Shown: positions 1 to 11,898, counted from the stretch's first letter. The stretch: DNA of 64,000 bases from Taxillus chinensis (GCA_023512835.1 CM042090.1:50264996-50328995); one strand, 5' to 3'. Made by a program: numbers and translations. Notes: generated from the letters alone by a model not told the origin.

Positions 1-724
1 CTCCTTTGACTAGCCATAACCTCGAAGTTATATGCCTCATAGCTTCTCTGTTACTTCTCCAGCTACACATGCTATTGCCTCGGAGTCTTCACCTTAGAAT
101 CTTCGAGTCTGAGTCTTCGAGCCTTGGGAATTGATCTTCTAATTCTTCTACTCTTTGGCTTCGAAGCTAGGTACCTGTGATCAACTGACTTTTCACTCTA
201 CGAGTCTTTGAGTCAATCACAACTGCATTCTTCCTTGGCTAATCATCTATTCACACCAATAGGTCTCCCAATTATCAACCTTGTGAGCTTAGATCCTACG
301 GGCTTCGACTCTACAACATTGCCACTCTACATCCGATGAGTCTTCGAGCCGAGCCTCCAAGTCTTCGAGTTTCCGAGACGTTGCTCTTCACCTGATTACA
401 ACTTGGGTCTTCGAATCTTCGACCCTATGGATCTACGAGTCTGCGACCCTGTAATCCGTCAATGATGCTTCGAGCCTTATGATCTAATGATCTTCGACTC
501 TGCATATATTCAAGTCATCTGATCTTCGACTTTGTGAGTGTACGAGTCTTTAGATCTTCAACCCGAATCTTCGACTATGTAAGCACATGGTTAGACTCCC
601 TCTATGAGCTCACTCCAAGAGATCACTCTACGAAGTTATCCAACCCAGTACGTATCTTCGACTTTGCATCCTCCCGCTTTCGCATTCTGTTGACAACAAT
701 GATAACCAAAGTACCATGGGAACA
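1..724 (-). mobile_element. Copia LTR fragment, cut by window start
   Basis: This stretch matches the last part of the copia LTRs at 14328-15993 and 21660-23161. It shares the dense irregular TCTTCGA(G/C) wording and the same closing block, ending in ...TGGGAACA at 724, which is the minus-strand LTR start (TGTTCC). No adjoining internal region follows on the right, so it is either a solo LTR or the right end of an element lying mostly outside the window. The first bases already lie inside the LTR. No coding potential is claimed. Confidence 0.75.
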
Positions 725-1863
725 ACAGACTCTAAACAAACCTCGCCTCTCAGGCCCTCAATAGTAGTCTCCCAGGCTTATCATGGTAGCCTCGCAGGCC
801 CACGTGACCACTAGGGTTTCACTACACTCCCTCTATAACAAATGGCAGTCTTCACAACTCTATCCTCATGTCTTGACCAAGAGAGAGGATTTTCGTAGGA
901 GGTGTTTTTTTTAAAATAAAAAGTCTCGATAATGGTTCCCCATATCATAACTAAGATAATTTGATTTTTAAGAATTTTTCTGAGAGGTCTAACCCCTAGG
1001 CGCAAATGATCACCTCAAACTAAAAATTGAATTTTTCCGAAATTCAGTGTTAATTCTCATTTTTCACATTTTGAAGAAGTGAGAATTTAATTTTCTAGTA
1101 TTTTTCTTTGAATCCAAATTGGGGTATTTCCTTATTTACATTGTAACTTAAGTATATACTTAGGCATAAAGGTATACAATGCAAATAGTCCAGTCAAGTG
1201 AAACTAAAACTGCACTGCCCAACTGCTCGAGACACCTGCTCAAGACACCCTATTCGAGGCTGCTCGAGGCACTTGCTCGACATTACCTGCTCGTTGCTCT
1301 ATGCTCGACGCTTGAGCCTCGAACAGTCTCCCTAGTCATGATCTATCAACTACGTTCATCTTGGTTTCGTCCCAAAACTTAGTTATACCAGTTAAATCTC
1401 CATTTTTAAGCACCAATTCAACCCGAAAATGAGTTCCTAACTCATTTTAGCCATATTAGGCTACCGAAACAGCCTTAGTTTGAAGGTTAACACACAAAAT
1501 CGGGTTTCCCCAACTTAAGGTTCATACATCAAATTCCACGAATTTAGGGTTAATTCTCGTGTTTTAGCTACTCTAGCAATCATAATCAACAATATATGAG
1601 TAAGAAGAATAAATCCCTACCTCAATTATAGTTGATTTGAGCTACAGATTGTCCAATTCGCTTTTCACTTTCTCTTTCTCTCTCCTCTCCTCTCTTTCTC
1701 TCTCTAGAAAGGCAAGCACGTACTGAAATTAGGGATTAGGGTTCTTCACTGCCCTTTTTATACTCTCCCAAATTAAATTTATTAAAATATTATAATTTCC
1801 CGTACAGGGCACTGACTCCAAATCTAGTCCAATTACTTCCAAAACGCTCCATTTGATGAGTAC
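725..1863 (-). other. Unassigned stretch with LTR-like promoter on the minus strand
   Basis: No gene is recognisable. On the minus strand TATAAAAAG lies at 1754-1762. It is followed downstream by an ACCCTAATCCCTAA-type leader and a CT/AG-rich tract (about 1670-1710), an arrangement typical of plant LTR promoters. Around 1215-1320 there is an irregular CTGCTCGAGGCAC-type repeat. This may be a worn gypsy LTR in minus orientation, but no partner LTR, PBS or target duplication is visible in the window. Confidence 0.35.
1754..1762 (-). promoter_or_regulatory. TATA box of a putative LTR promoter
   Basis: The minus strand reads TATAAAAAG, followed about 30 bases on by a leader with ACCCTAATCCC and then an AG-rich tract. 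Spacing and context fit a pol II LTR promoter. No second LTR copy is available for comparison. Confidence 0.35.
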
Positions 1864-2330
1864 TGTTGGACCTTATTTTGTTTGGGTTGGATATACATAT
1901 TCTTTTTTAGCTTTATATTTCTTCCCTACTTGTCACTCACTTTATGTAGATAAATAAATAGAGTCATGGCCATTTAGACAAAGGGTGTGAAAGAGACAGT
2001 CGCAGGTGATAGAAAATCAAATTTGAGGATCAACACCTTAAACCACGCTCAATTCTAGAGTCAAACGACAAAGTTATGGTCAAAATAGCTTTCGGATTGC
2101 TAACGGCGGTCAAACGATAATTGACTTTCAAAATGACATTCCGGATCAGGTCACGAACCTCACTATCATAATCCTCATGTCATTATGAGAATTTTGATAT
2201 ATATATATATATATACACATATATTGCCTATATAAAAAATAATAATAATAAATAAATAAATCGGGTATTGTTCATAGACAGTACACGCCGCCCATTTGGC
2301 TGTTTGAAAAAAATGGGAACTGTTCATGCA
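1864..2330 (+). mobile_element. Ogre/Tat LTR A, left part
   Basis: It begins TGTTGGACC like LTR B (36431) and LTR C (53791). It shares with LTR B the block GGATCAACACCTT..CCACGCTCAATTCT and the following AACGATAATTGACTTT..CAAA block. A (TA)n tract lies at about 2187-2215. The LTR is interrupted at 2331 by the non-autonomous element and resumes at 10615 (or 10620 after the target duplication). The uninterrupted LTR would be about 3.0 kb. Confidence 0.75.
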
Positions 2331-2809
2331 TGTCACGCCCCGGATTTCCGACCCGGGGAAACCAGTATGTGACTCCCCATTCACCCACACGGAGGGCAAC
2401 GGGGTTGGATTACTGGATGCCACACAAGCAAGTCTAACAATTACAATAAATCAAACAAGCCACATCTTTATTTAATTCCAAACATCAAAGGTTCACAAAA
2501 CAACCATGTTCCTTACTACAATTCAATCCCTTAGTACATTTCCCTCCCTGGGGTTACATAAATCATAAAATTACATTACTGAAATAAACAATAAAATGAA
2601 GATGGTCTTCCACCTTGGTGTATCCACCTAACGCCTGTATGTTCCTGAAAGAAAACACAACATAGAGGGAGGGGTGAGCAACCACAGCTCAGTAGGGAGC
2701 ATGTCTCCCCAACCCATCCCATGCTCCTAGCGTCTACATGAGTGTGTATAGGTGCAATGTAGTGACAATAAAATGTAAACAAGTTGTATTCCACATTCAC
2801 ATGGCACAC

Positions 2810-2999
2810 ACATATCCACAACCATACAGGCTTAGCCATATAGGCTAACATATCCACAGCCACTAAGGCTTAGCCACACGGGCTAACATATCCACGACCT
2901 CTCAGGCTTAGCCACACGGGCTAACATATCCACGGCCATATAGGCTTAGCCACACGGGCTAACATATCCACAGCCTCTCAGGCTTAGCCACACAGGCTA
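2810..2999. repeat. 38-bp tandem repeat, 5 units, left LTR
   Basis: Five consecutive 38-base units begin ACATATCCAC and contain GGCTTAGCCACACGGGCTA. Units differ at a few positions (ACCATACAGG, GCCACTAAGG, ACCTCTCAGG and so on). The same five-unit array is present in the other LTR at 9301-9490, so the expansion predates this insertion. On the transcribed strand it lies downstream of the TATA box. Confidence 0.92.
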
Positions 3000-3599
3000 A
3001 TGGGTTCCGATCCCGGGCTTCCACAACCATCGGGTTCCACAAGCACAAGATACAAGGTCACACAGGCATTAAACCAAACACTTAGTTCACACATGACCCA
3101 TCAGGGCATAAAATCAAACACTTGACATGCGAGTCTCACGGGTATTTTACCAAACGCTTAACATGCATACATTCACAACACAAACCCAACCACACAGGCA
3201 TATTATCAAACACATACTAGGCATATTCACACGGACATATCCACACGGGCATTTTATCGAACACTTAATACGCACTCACCATCCAACACCAGAATACATC
3301 AAAAACGCCATTGAAGGCCAACATTCATATAGGAGGTCACACCTATATGAATTTACATATAAATAGTATAACAATAACAACGAAGCTCTATAAATCCTCT
3401 ACACAGGGCCTAACCCTAGAACGAGATCGGGTGAGATAGAACCCCCTACCTTAAAGTAGATCTTCCTTGCTCCCGCGCTAAACGCCGTCCTCCCCCCACG
3501 AGAAGATGCTCCGGCGAGCAACCAAAGAACTCCCCTTCCCTTTCTCTCTCTAGCTCTCTCTCTCTACGACGGTCGCAGGAACCGAAGAGAACCCTAAAC

Positions 3600-3700
3600 C
3601 TAAAACAGAGGGCTTCTCCTCCTTATATAGACAACACAACATCAAAACGACGTAGTTTTGATTAAGTGAATCCCAAAGATCAAAACGACGTAGTTTTGAT
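3600..3700 (-). promoter_or_regulatory. LTR core promoter: TATA box plus paired dyads
   Basis: On the minus strand CTATATAAGGAGG (about 3621-3633) is preceded by two copies of the 20-base dyad TCAAAACTACGTCGTTTTGA (plus-strand positions 3642-3661 and 3680-3699). The same layout recurs in the right LTR (10126-10145 and 10163-10182) and at 52846-52922. A related dyad lies upstream of the TATA box of the Athila LTR (45880-45899). Confidence 0.7.
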
Positions 3701-3829
3701 TGAACAAGCTATAACCTTCCCACATCCATACACACCAAAATATTCACAATTCCAACATGGTCCTTTGGGAAAAGATGATTAGAATGACAAAACCAAGGTA
3801 ACCATGCAAAAACATGCCTGCACGCCAAT

Positions 3830-3961
3830 TTGCACGTGAATTCCCCAATTCACGTGCAACTCCAAATGCACTCCAAATGCGCTCAAACTTCACCCCTAGC
3901 ATCCTTGCATCATGTAAAAGACAACCACACTTGCACGTGAAATGGACCCATTTCACGTGCA
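3830..3961. promoter_or_regulatory. Two G-box inverted repeats in U3
   Basis: The first (3830-3859) has perfect 13-base arms, TTGCACGTGAATT and its complement, around a CCCC spacer. The second (3932-3961) has perfect 13-base arms, TGCACGTGAAATG and its complement, around GACC. Each arm carries the G-box core CACGTG. Both are conserved in the right LTR. They could be paired bZIP/bHLH binding sites or hairpins; function is inference. Confidence 0.65.
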
Positions 3962-4134
3962 CCTCACATACACGTCCGTTTGGCCTGAAACTTCTGTGGT
4001 AGATAGAGGACATCATTCTAAGCATCTTTCCTTTTGCACGTGAATTCATTGGAGTCCATTCACTAGGTCAAAATCTAGAAAAACTCTACTCAGAAGGCAA
4101 AACGGTGACTAACTCAAGGTACGGGTCCTTACAT

Positions 4135-4148
4135 CCTCTCCCCCTTAA
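4135..4148 (-). other. Polypurine tract of the non-autonomous element
   Basis: The minus strand reads AAGGGGGAGAGGA directly before the 3' LTR start. Position and composition are those of a plus-strand primer site for reverse transcription. Confidence 0.7.
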
Positions 4149-7100
4149 GACTTTTCGTCCTCGAAAAGAAATGACATACGAGGAAAACAAACACAAGCTA
4201 CCCATTTGCCACCCGGCAAGCCACCACACCCAAATGGGTCATACACCGCACACAAAGACAACAAAGACATAACAAAGTACCACCATAATCCATAACCACA
4301 ATAATGCATATAACACATGTCCGCATGTCACGAATACACCTCAAAACACATCACAAATAAGAACACATGTCTTTAAAAGACAATACAAATACACCAAATC
4401 GTACACAACTAATACAAGAAAACACATCACTATCCCTTGGCCAACAGCCACCTCCCACTCTTAAGCTTGTTCGTCCTCGAACAACTCTGGGTGCTGCTCA
4501 CGGCTCATGGACTCACGCTCCCATGTCTCCTCCTCACCTAACACATACTTCACAAGTAGTCACATGTCACAATGATGTAAGACATATACTCCCATCGCCA
4601 ACACGTTTAACCAATTACCTAGGTCACAGACCAACTCACAGCAACACCACCACAATGAACAACTCACAAAACACTACTACACGTTTAACGTTCCCTTGCC
4701 CAGTCGCCAATACCATACAAATGCAGCCATTGGGAGTTTCCTCACAACCGTCCCACCTTCGGACTTTTCGTCCCCAAAAAGGGAAACCAAATAGTAAACA
4801 ACAGGAAAAGATCAAAGCAACACATAATGCAGTCATTACCACAAATGTTGGAGATGCCAACTCGCGACACGATGGGACCAACACTCCACAACGTAAAATA
4901 CCCAACAATTGGGATTTGAAGTCAACGCAGCCTCAGCCCATAGGTAGACCTCACCCTAACAGCAAGCACAATGAGGTCACAATGAGACAAAAACAAACAG
5001 GATATCGTTATGCAAACCACAATCACATTCTCAGACAGGGAGCTCACCTCAGCAGCACCATCATCACTGCGAAAACCACCTCACTCAAGCAAGGAACATT
5101 AAAACCCCACCAATGCCAATGGTGACGCAGAACGGAGTACAAGCCTGGACACAGAAACACGAGAATGGAGTGTGCCCTCAACCACTTGGTCGCAGTCAAC
5201 CTGGCGCCCAACGGAGTCCAAGGATCGACCTCCTTGATCACGGTCAAATAGAGATCCGCCAAGGTCCCACACAGCCTTCACAACGGAGGCTTACCGAACA
5301 GCCCAAGAGATAATGCCTTACCAAGTCAGCAGACGGGCCACGCGATAGGAATCCCTTGACGCCGAGTTGCTATGAACAACATAGTTCTCCCTGTACTAAA
5401 AATAGTAAATGTAGCACCACACATACAACCATGGTAAGACCAAAACCCACTATCGAGCTATCACTAGTCACCGACTTTGAGAATCTACCTCCTTGATCAC
5501 GGTCAAATAGAGATCCGCCAAGGTCCCACACAGCCTTCACAATGGAGGCTTACCGAACAGCCCAAGAGATAATGCCTTACCAAGTCAGCAGATGGGCCAC
5601 GCGATAGGAATCCCTTGACGCCGAGTTGCTATGAACAACATAGTTCTCCCCACACTGGAAACTCTCCTATCTGCAACCTGACCACAATGGAATCCTCTGT
5701 GTCACCACTCACAGGTCACAAGAAAATCCCTTGCCTCCAAGACATACTCCACCTCATGGCCCACCAACTCCGCAATATCAACTATTACGTTTTATCTCAA
5801 CACACCAGCAAAACACTCAAATGGACCAAGAAATACTCAGGCTCTAGCCGCAGCTTAATATGGTCACTGCAATTCCTCCGGGTAGGCACAAGAAACGAGA
5901 CATGCAAACTCCTTATTCGGGACATTCACGTAGCTCCCGAACACACCAACACTTTGATGGCGTGGACCATCTCACTTACCGCATCAAAACGCACACGAAA
6001 GACTTTCAAGAAGAACATATGTAGCATGAGGACCCCATGATAGCCGCAGGACACAAATCTCCCCCAAAAGGGGTAGCACTAATACTCCTTACAAGCAAAA
6101 CTCACATCTGACTCCTTAGCATGCCATCACACGTGACAAGGAATAGCATCAATCATTACACATAACACCCCTCTTCATCCCACACCGCACATAATATGCG
6201 CATGCATCACCTCTTACTCCTCTGTATATGTCTGCCACGAGACCCACACATAAGAACTTTGCTATACCCCTTTAACACATATGCAACACACACAACAAGA
6301 CAAAGCAACCACAACACACGAAATAAACTACCGTGTAGAACACATGTAAGAGAGGACATACTAGCCCCCACCTCCTCGCCTCTTCTAAGCCTATTACCCA
6401 CACGACATGGATTAACGGAATGGTCCTACCACCAGGAGTACATCCTCAACCCCTCGGAAGATGTCTCCATATTATGAGGAAAAACCCCAAACAAGGCCTG
6501 CCCAATCTCACTCGCTTGCCTGCTTGCACTAATTGGGTTCACTGGGCACGATCCTATAAACTTACTCATAACCTAGTTCCAGAACTCATCACATTTTTAT
6601 ACATACACAAACCCATTTCACCACATATCCTATGAACATTACCCAAGGTCTTTCACACACCACCAGCATGACACGTGGTCAATGTTTGGCCACCCAAGAA
6701 TTTGCAGCCATCTCCACAGGACACCCATAAGAACCTTAAAACCACATACCACTCTCGCCAATTAATTTAAATCTCAATGACTCAAGGAGTGGGTTATACT
6801 AGTGGCAATTTCTTCCCTAAACCGTGACACTTAGAAAGGTTACCAAAAGAACATCCTTCTTAGGTAGCACATCTACAGAAACCTCTACTCACATGAAAAC
6901 ATATTTCTATTACTCAAGGTTGCCACCGCGGGGTCATACACTACCCACAAGCCACTAACTCATGCCTCCAGCTTCCTAGGCTAGCTAGGCCAGAGGTAAT
7001 CTCACCTACGCCAGAGTATTAGGGGTCACACAGTAACATTTATTACTTTCCTCGCACACGGGCGCCCAAAATTGACTACCACACAAAGATATGATTAACA

Positions 7101-8807
7101 CTTTAGACCACATTAAAACCACCAACTCTTTCCAACAACTGTTCATAACCATAAGTAATTTATTAGTCTTTTGGTGTCATATATATATATATTTATTTAT
7201 TTTACTCATTTATTCTCTAGTAGGTCCCCAACCACGTCCATCCAAAATGGTAACTCAAACGACCTTCTAAGCCTCACCTAACATAAAACAGTGGCTCAAG
7301 AGCCCACCCAAATAAAAATACCCCTCTATCACAAGTGTCTTAATTAAATTGCTAGAAACGCAGCAATCAAAGGTTCACCCAGCCTCACCTAATCCAACAC
7401 GAGACTCAACCGATCACTATCATTAAAGGAATATGGTACCACCACTAAACAACGAATCTTAACACGCGAGAATCAAAATCGTACCCTTGACTAAGGAAAG
7501 TTCTCGCCATGCTCTCCTCCTAGCCTCACTTGAATTTTGCTTTATCCCTAGCTCGTTGAGCCGGCTTCTAGCACCATGACTTGCTTTACCAAAACAGGCT
7601 GTCCGGAGATGTCCTACTTTTCCACCAGACGCGACACTAGTACTTCTTCCTGCCATACTCTTTTCCAATGTCCCGGTTGTCCACCGCAAGAACAACCCCT
7701 TTGGGAAACCGGTCTCTACCTCTTGAGCCCCTTTTCGCTAATCAGACAACTATGCTTCAATTAATCTTCACCCAAGATCCCCCCGATGATGTGGGTTGAT
7801 AGCTCTCGACGTACCTCGCTCTTAATCGGTTGTCGAATCTCATCCTTCAACTCTTGAATTACCAGGCTTAAGATGCCAACCTCATTACTTACATCCCTGC
7901 AGCTCTCCCACTTGCCCGGCAGGGGGGGGCGGGCTTCTTTGCTACCTCAATAGTCGTACCGGTCACAATTTTCGGAGACATTGGCTCCACCGGAAAGGCA
8001 GCGCTCTAGGTTATCACTCAATAATCTCAATACCATTACCGACTAGGCATTCTGAACTATAACTAACCTCAAAACATGCATTATCACCACACAAATTCAT
8101 GGATGCACATCACAGACTACACAAGTTCACACCCTTACAACAAGTTCACACCTTTACATTGCCCATATAATCTATACTTAAGTGGATATCTCATCGTTTT
8201 GAACACAACATCGCTTCCTCCACACAATACCATACAAAGGCACATACTCAATCATTCGCAGAACACCAACATTATTGTATTTTATTTTAGTTTATTTTTT
8301 GTTCGTTCACATTTCACAAGCTTCACGTTCACAAGCACTCAGTTTCAATACCACAAATTCTTTTCCATGTTTTCATGCTCGAATCATCACAAAATTTCAG
8401 AGTTGCACAATTGAAACTTTATCACGTTCAAACCATTTATCCATGCAATTACACACACTGCACACATTTCAGTTCTCATTAAACCACATTACACAAACAG
8501 CAATTCCACAAGCACACAGCTCAAGTTGTCATAAAATCAGAGTTAATCAGAGTTGCACAATTTAAAACATGTTCTTCATATTTTCTCTCACATGCTTTAT
8601 CTCGGTTACCCACACAATCACACAAAGACAACAAATGCAACTAGTGCCCTAATGCCAATGCATGCAAATCCTACCTCAGGTCTAGACTACCCCAAGTACA
8701 CCTTAGAGGCTCAAAGAGGACTATGATGATCAGGCATGTCCCTCCAGGCTCCTCCAAAGGACTCAAGATAACCAGATCCGCCCACTACCCTAGGCCAACT
8801 AGACCAT
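4149..8807 (-). other. Interior of the non-autonomous element; no intact gene
   Basis: The 4.7 kb hold no recognisable gag-pol domain in any frame. What can be seen: three related phrases CTTTTCGTCCTCGAAAAG, CTTGTTCGTCCTCGAACAA and CTTTTCGTCCCCAAAAAG (about 4150, 4465 and 4755), and a 163-base duplication (5229-5391 and 5488-5650). On the minus strand at about 7450-7900 are short open stretches, one with a GKxGH..C pattern recalling a decayed zinc knuckle and one rich in charged residues as in a gag coiled coil. These may be gag relics, but the support is weak. The longer open frames on the plus strand show no family features. Confidence 0.5.
5229..5650. repeat. 163-bp direct duplication with 96-bp spacer
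   Basis: The block beginning CCTCCTTGATCACGG and ending ATAGTTCTCCC occurs at 5229-5391 and again at 5488-5650, offset exactly 259 bases, with very few differences. It is a local segmental duplication inside the element's interior. Confidence 0.9.
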
Positions 8808-8819
8808 GCTTTGATACCA
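8808..8819 (-). other. Primer binding site, tRNA-iMet type
   Basis: The minus strand reads TGGTATCAAAGC three bases inside the right LTR. This matches the common plant initiator-Met PBS (TGGTATCAGAGC) with one difference and fixes the element's orientation. Confidence 0.75.
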
Positions 8820-8822
8820 TAT

Positions 8823-10614
8823 TGTCACGCCCCGGATTTCCGATCCGGGGAAACCGGTACGTGACTCCCCATTCACCCACACGGAGGGCAACAGGGTTGG
8901 ATTACTGGATACCACACAAGCAAGTCTAACAATTACAATAAATCAAATAAGCCACATCTTTATTTAATTCCAAACATCAAAGGTTTACAAAACAACCATG
9001 TTCCTTACTACAATTCAATCCCTTAGTACATTTCCCTCCCTGGGGTTACATAAATCATAAAATTACATTACTGAAATAAACAATAAAATGAAGATGGTGT
9101 TCCACCTTGGTGTATCCACCTAACGCCTGTATGTTCCTGAAAGAAAACACAACATAGAGGGAGGGGTGAGCAACCACGGCCGAGAGGGATCATGTCTCCC
9201 CAACCCATCCCATGCTCCTAGCGTCTACATGAGTGTGTACAGGTGCAGTGTAGTGACAATAAAATGTAAACAAGTTGTATTCCACATTCACATGGCATAC
9301 ACATATCCACAGCCATACAGGCTTAGCCATATAGGCTAACATATCCACAGCCACTAAGGCTTAGCCACACGGGCTAACATATCCACAGCCTCTCAGGCTT
9401 AGCCACACGGGCTAACATATCCACGACCATATAGGCTTAGCCACACAGGCTAACATATCCACAACCTCTCGGGCTTAGCCACACAAGCTAACGGTTCCGG
9501 TCCCCAGGCTTCCACCGCCACCGGTTCCACAAACACAAGATACAAGGTCACACGGGCATTAAACCAAACACTTAGTTCGCACAGCCCATCAGGCATAAAA
9601 TCAAACACTTGACATGCAGAGTCTCACAGGTATTTTACCAAACTCTTAACATGCATACATTCACAACACAAACCCAGCCACACAGGCATATTATCAAACA
9701 CATACTAGGCATATTCACACAGACATATCCACATAGGCATTTTATCGAACACTTAATACGCACTCACCATCCAACACCGAATACATCAAAAACGCCATTG
9801 AAGGCCAACATTCATATAGGAGGTCACACCTATATGAATTTACATATAAATAGTATAACAATAACAACGAAGCTCTATAAATCCTCTACACAGGGGCCTA
9901 ACCCTAGAACAGATCAGGTGAGACAGAACCCCTACCTTAAAGCGGATCTTCCTTGCTCCTGCGCTAAACGCCGTCCTCCCCACGCAAGATGCTCCGGCAA
10001 AGAACCAACCAACTCCCCTTCCCTCTCTCTCTAGCTCTCTCTCTCTCTCTACGACGGTCACAGCACCGAAGAGAACCCTAAACCTAAAACAGAGGGCTTC
10101 TCCTCCTTATATAGACAACACAACATCAAAACGACGTAGTTTTGATTAAGTGAATCCCAGCATCAAAACGACGTAGTTTTGATTGAACAAGCTATGACCT
10201 TCCCACATCCATACACACCAAAATATTCACAATTCCAACATGGTCCTTTGGGAAAAGATGATTAGAATGACAAAACCAAGGTAACCATGCAAAAACATGC
10301 CGACGCCAATTTGCACGTGAATTCCCCAATTCACGTGCAACTCCAAATGCACTCCAAATGCGCTCAAACTTCACCCCTAGCATCCTTGCATCATGTAGAA
10401 GACAACCACACTTGCACGTGAAATGGACCCATTTCACGTGCACCTCACATACACGTCCGTTTGGCCTGAAACTTCTGTGGTAGATAGAGGACATCATTCT
10501 AAGCATCTTTCCTTTTGCACGTGAATTCATTGGAGTCCATTCACTAGGTTAAAATCTAGAAAAACTCTACTCAGAAGGCAAAACGGTGACTAACTCAAGG
10601 TATGGGTCCTTACA
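8823..10614 (-). repeat. 5' LTR of the non-autonomous element
   Basis: This is the partner of 2331-4134, with the same start, end, tandem array (9301-9490), AG-rich leader (about 10022-10052), TATA box and paired dyads. Small differences from the left LTR indicate a moderately young insertion; an exact identity needs an alignment. Confidence 0.9.
9301..9490. repeat. 38-bp tandem repeat, 5 units, right LTR
   Basis: Five units of 38 bases are homologous unit by unit to 2810-2999. The unit carries GGCTTAGCC, a short near-palindrome. The unit number has stayed the same in both LTRs. Confidence 0.92.
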
Positions 10615-10986
10615 ATGCACCAACAGGTTTTTTTAAAGTTATTTATTCTTTATTCTTTATTTTATTATTTATTTATTTTATTATTATATATTTGAGTATT
10701 TTATTATTATTATAAAAAGTAATTAAAAACTGACAAATTCTAAAAAAACACACATGCATGAATAGTACCTGGGTAATGTTGACAGGCCCCAATAAAATAG
10801 AATAATAACAAACAAGAAAAGAATCTTTAAAAAATTAAAATATATATATGTATACATATAATAATAAAAAACGAAAAAGACAAAAAAACTGATAATTTTA
10901 CTTTTTAATTATTATTTGTTGTTTTTTGCTTTTGTTTTTTTGTTATTTATTAGAGAATTGATTTTTTGGTTTTTTATTATCACATG

Positions 10987-11010
10987 CGGTACTGTTCGTG
11001 AACAGTACCG
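10987..11010. promoter_or_regulatory. 24-bp palindrome upstream of LTR A TATA box
   Basis: Arms CGGTACTGTTC and GAACAGTACCG (11 bases, perfect) flank GT. The palindrome ends 30 bases before TATAAATA at 11041. Related words (GTTCATAGACAGTAC, AACTGTTCATGCA, GAATAGTACC) occur nearby at about 2268, 2317 and 10760. A dimeric transcription factor site is a possible reading. Confidence 0.55.
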
Positions 11011-11040
11011 TCGACAGTTTTTTTAAAAATTTATCAAAAC

Positions 11041-11048
11041 TATAAATA
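11041..11048 (+). promoter_or_regulatory. TATA box of Ogre LTR A
   Basis: CTATAAATACC is followed by a C/A-rich leader with CTCTCATTTCCC and repeated CTCTCT. Position within the LTR and downstream leader fit the U3/R boundary. Confidence 0.6.
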
Positions 11049-11898
11049 CCCCTTTTCTCTCATTTCCCAAAAAAACGTTTTTGTCCCAAAAAAACACATT
11101 TTTCTCTTCCTGTCTCTTCACTTTCCTTTCCAAAAAAAACAAATCAAAAACCCCATTTTCCACCCGAAAAATCCCACGAAAATTCAAAAAAAAAACCCTA
11201 CTCTCTCTTCCTTCTTCTCCACTCTCTTTTCCTAAAATACAAATCAAAAACCTTATTTTTCATCCCAAAAAATCCCACAAAATTCCCAAAAAAAAATACT
11301 CCTCTCTCTCATTTTTTAATCTTCAAACAAAAAAACCAAAAAAATTATTACATAACTCCCTTCCTTTAAAGCCACAAATTAAACCCAATCATCTCCAACC
11401 CCTCCCAAGTTCTGGTCCATCCCCAGCATCGATTTCAAATTCCGTCCAAACTCCAGCACATTGCACAAGGCGAATTCACGGTTTTCCAATGGACTTGAAG
11501 GTTCTTTTAACACTATCGATGCCAACAGGATAGCTCAGACATGGTGCTGCTGCCAAGATCGATAAAGTTGGTTCCGCTAGCTTTTTATTATTGTTTGTTT
11601 TGTGTTATATTGCTAAATTTTATTTTTGTTATTTGTGTTTCTTTTTTTCTTTTTTCGTTTAGACGATGTATTTTTGTTTATTTGTTTGTTTATTTTGTTG
11701 TATGTAATTGTAATATGTAAAAAGCAAAAAACAAAAAGAGAAAACAAAAAAAGTGAGACAAAAAAAGAAGAAAAATGATTATATTTAGTATTCCGATACA
11801 CACACCACACAGTAGTTTAATTTTGGGGTTTAGTTATTTATTTATGTTGCATGTTCTTATTGTTGTGGTAAAAAAAATGTAAAAAATATTTTCTTTTT

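Larger units (their letters stand above)
2331..4134 (-). repeat. 3' LTR of the non-autonomous element
   Basis: It is near-identical to 8823-10614 apart from scattered substitutions and small indels (for example 'ctgcacgcc' against 'cgacgcc'). It contains, in minus-strand order, a U3 with G-box inverted repeats (3830-3961), two copies of a TCAAAACTACGTCGTTTTGA dyad, a TATA box (CTATATAAGG, about 3624-3633), an AG-rich leader (about 3540-3575) and five 38-base tandem repeats (2810-2999). Confidence 0.9.
2331..10614 (-). mobile_element. Complete non-autonomous LTR retrotransposon (LARD-like)
   Basis: Two long direct repeats (2331-4134 and 8823-10614), each starting TGTCACGCCCC and ending ..GGGTCCTTACA, bound a 4.7-kb interior. 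The flanks carry a perfect 5-base target duplication ATGCA (2326-2330 and 10615-10619). On the minus strand there is an initiator-Met-type PBS (TGGTATCAAAGC, 8808-8819) next to the right LTR and a purine tract AAGGGGGAGAGGA next to the left LTR, so transcription runs right to left. No protease, RT, RNase H or integrase motif is found inside, hence 'non-autonomous'. The LTR start, PBS type and size resemble Tekay-type chromovirus derivatives; that assignment is inference. The element sits inside Ogre LTR A. Confidence 0.9.

Noticed and set aside
2810..2999. 38-bp direct repeats as a CRISPR array
   Set aside because: Units are contiguous with no spacers, and the sequence is a plant LTR.
4367..5125. 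252-residue open frame on plus strand in the non-autonomous element
   Set aside because: Thr/His/Pro/Asn-rich composition follows the CA-rich DNA, no family motif, and it is antisense to the element.
11081..11533. 150-residue basic ORF after the Ogre TATA box
   Set aside because: Lys/Pro/Ser-rich translation of the A/C-rich LTR leader, not shared with LTR B or C.
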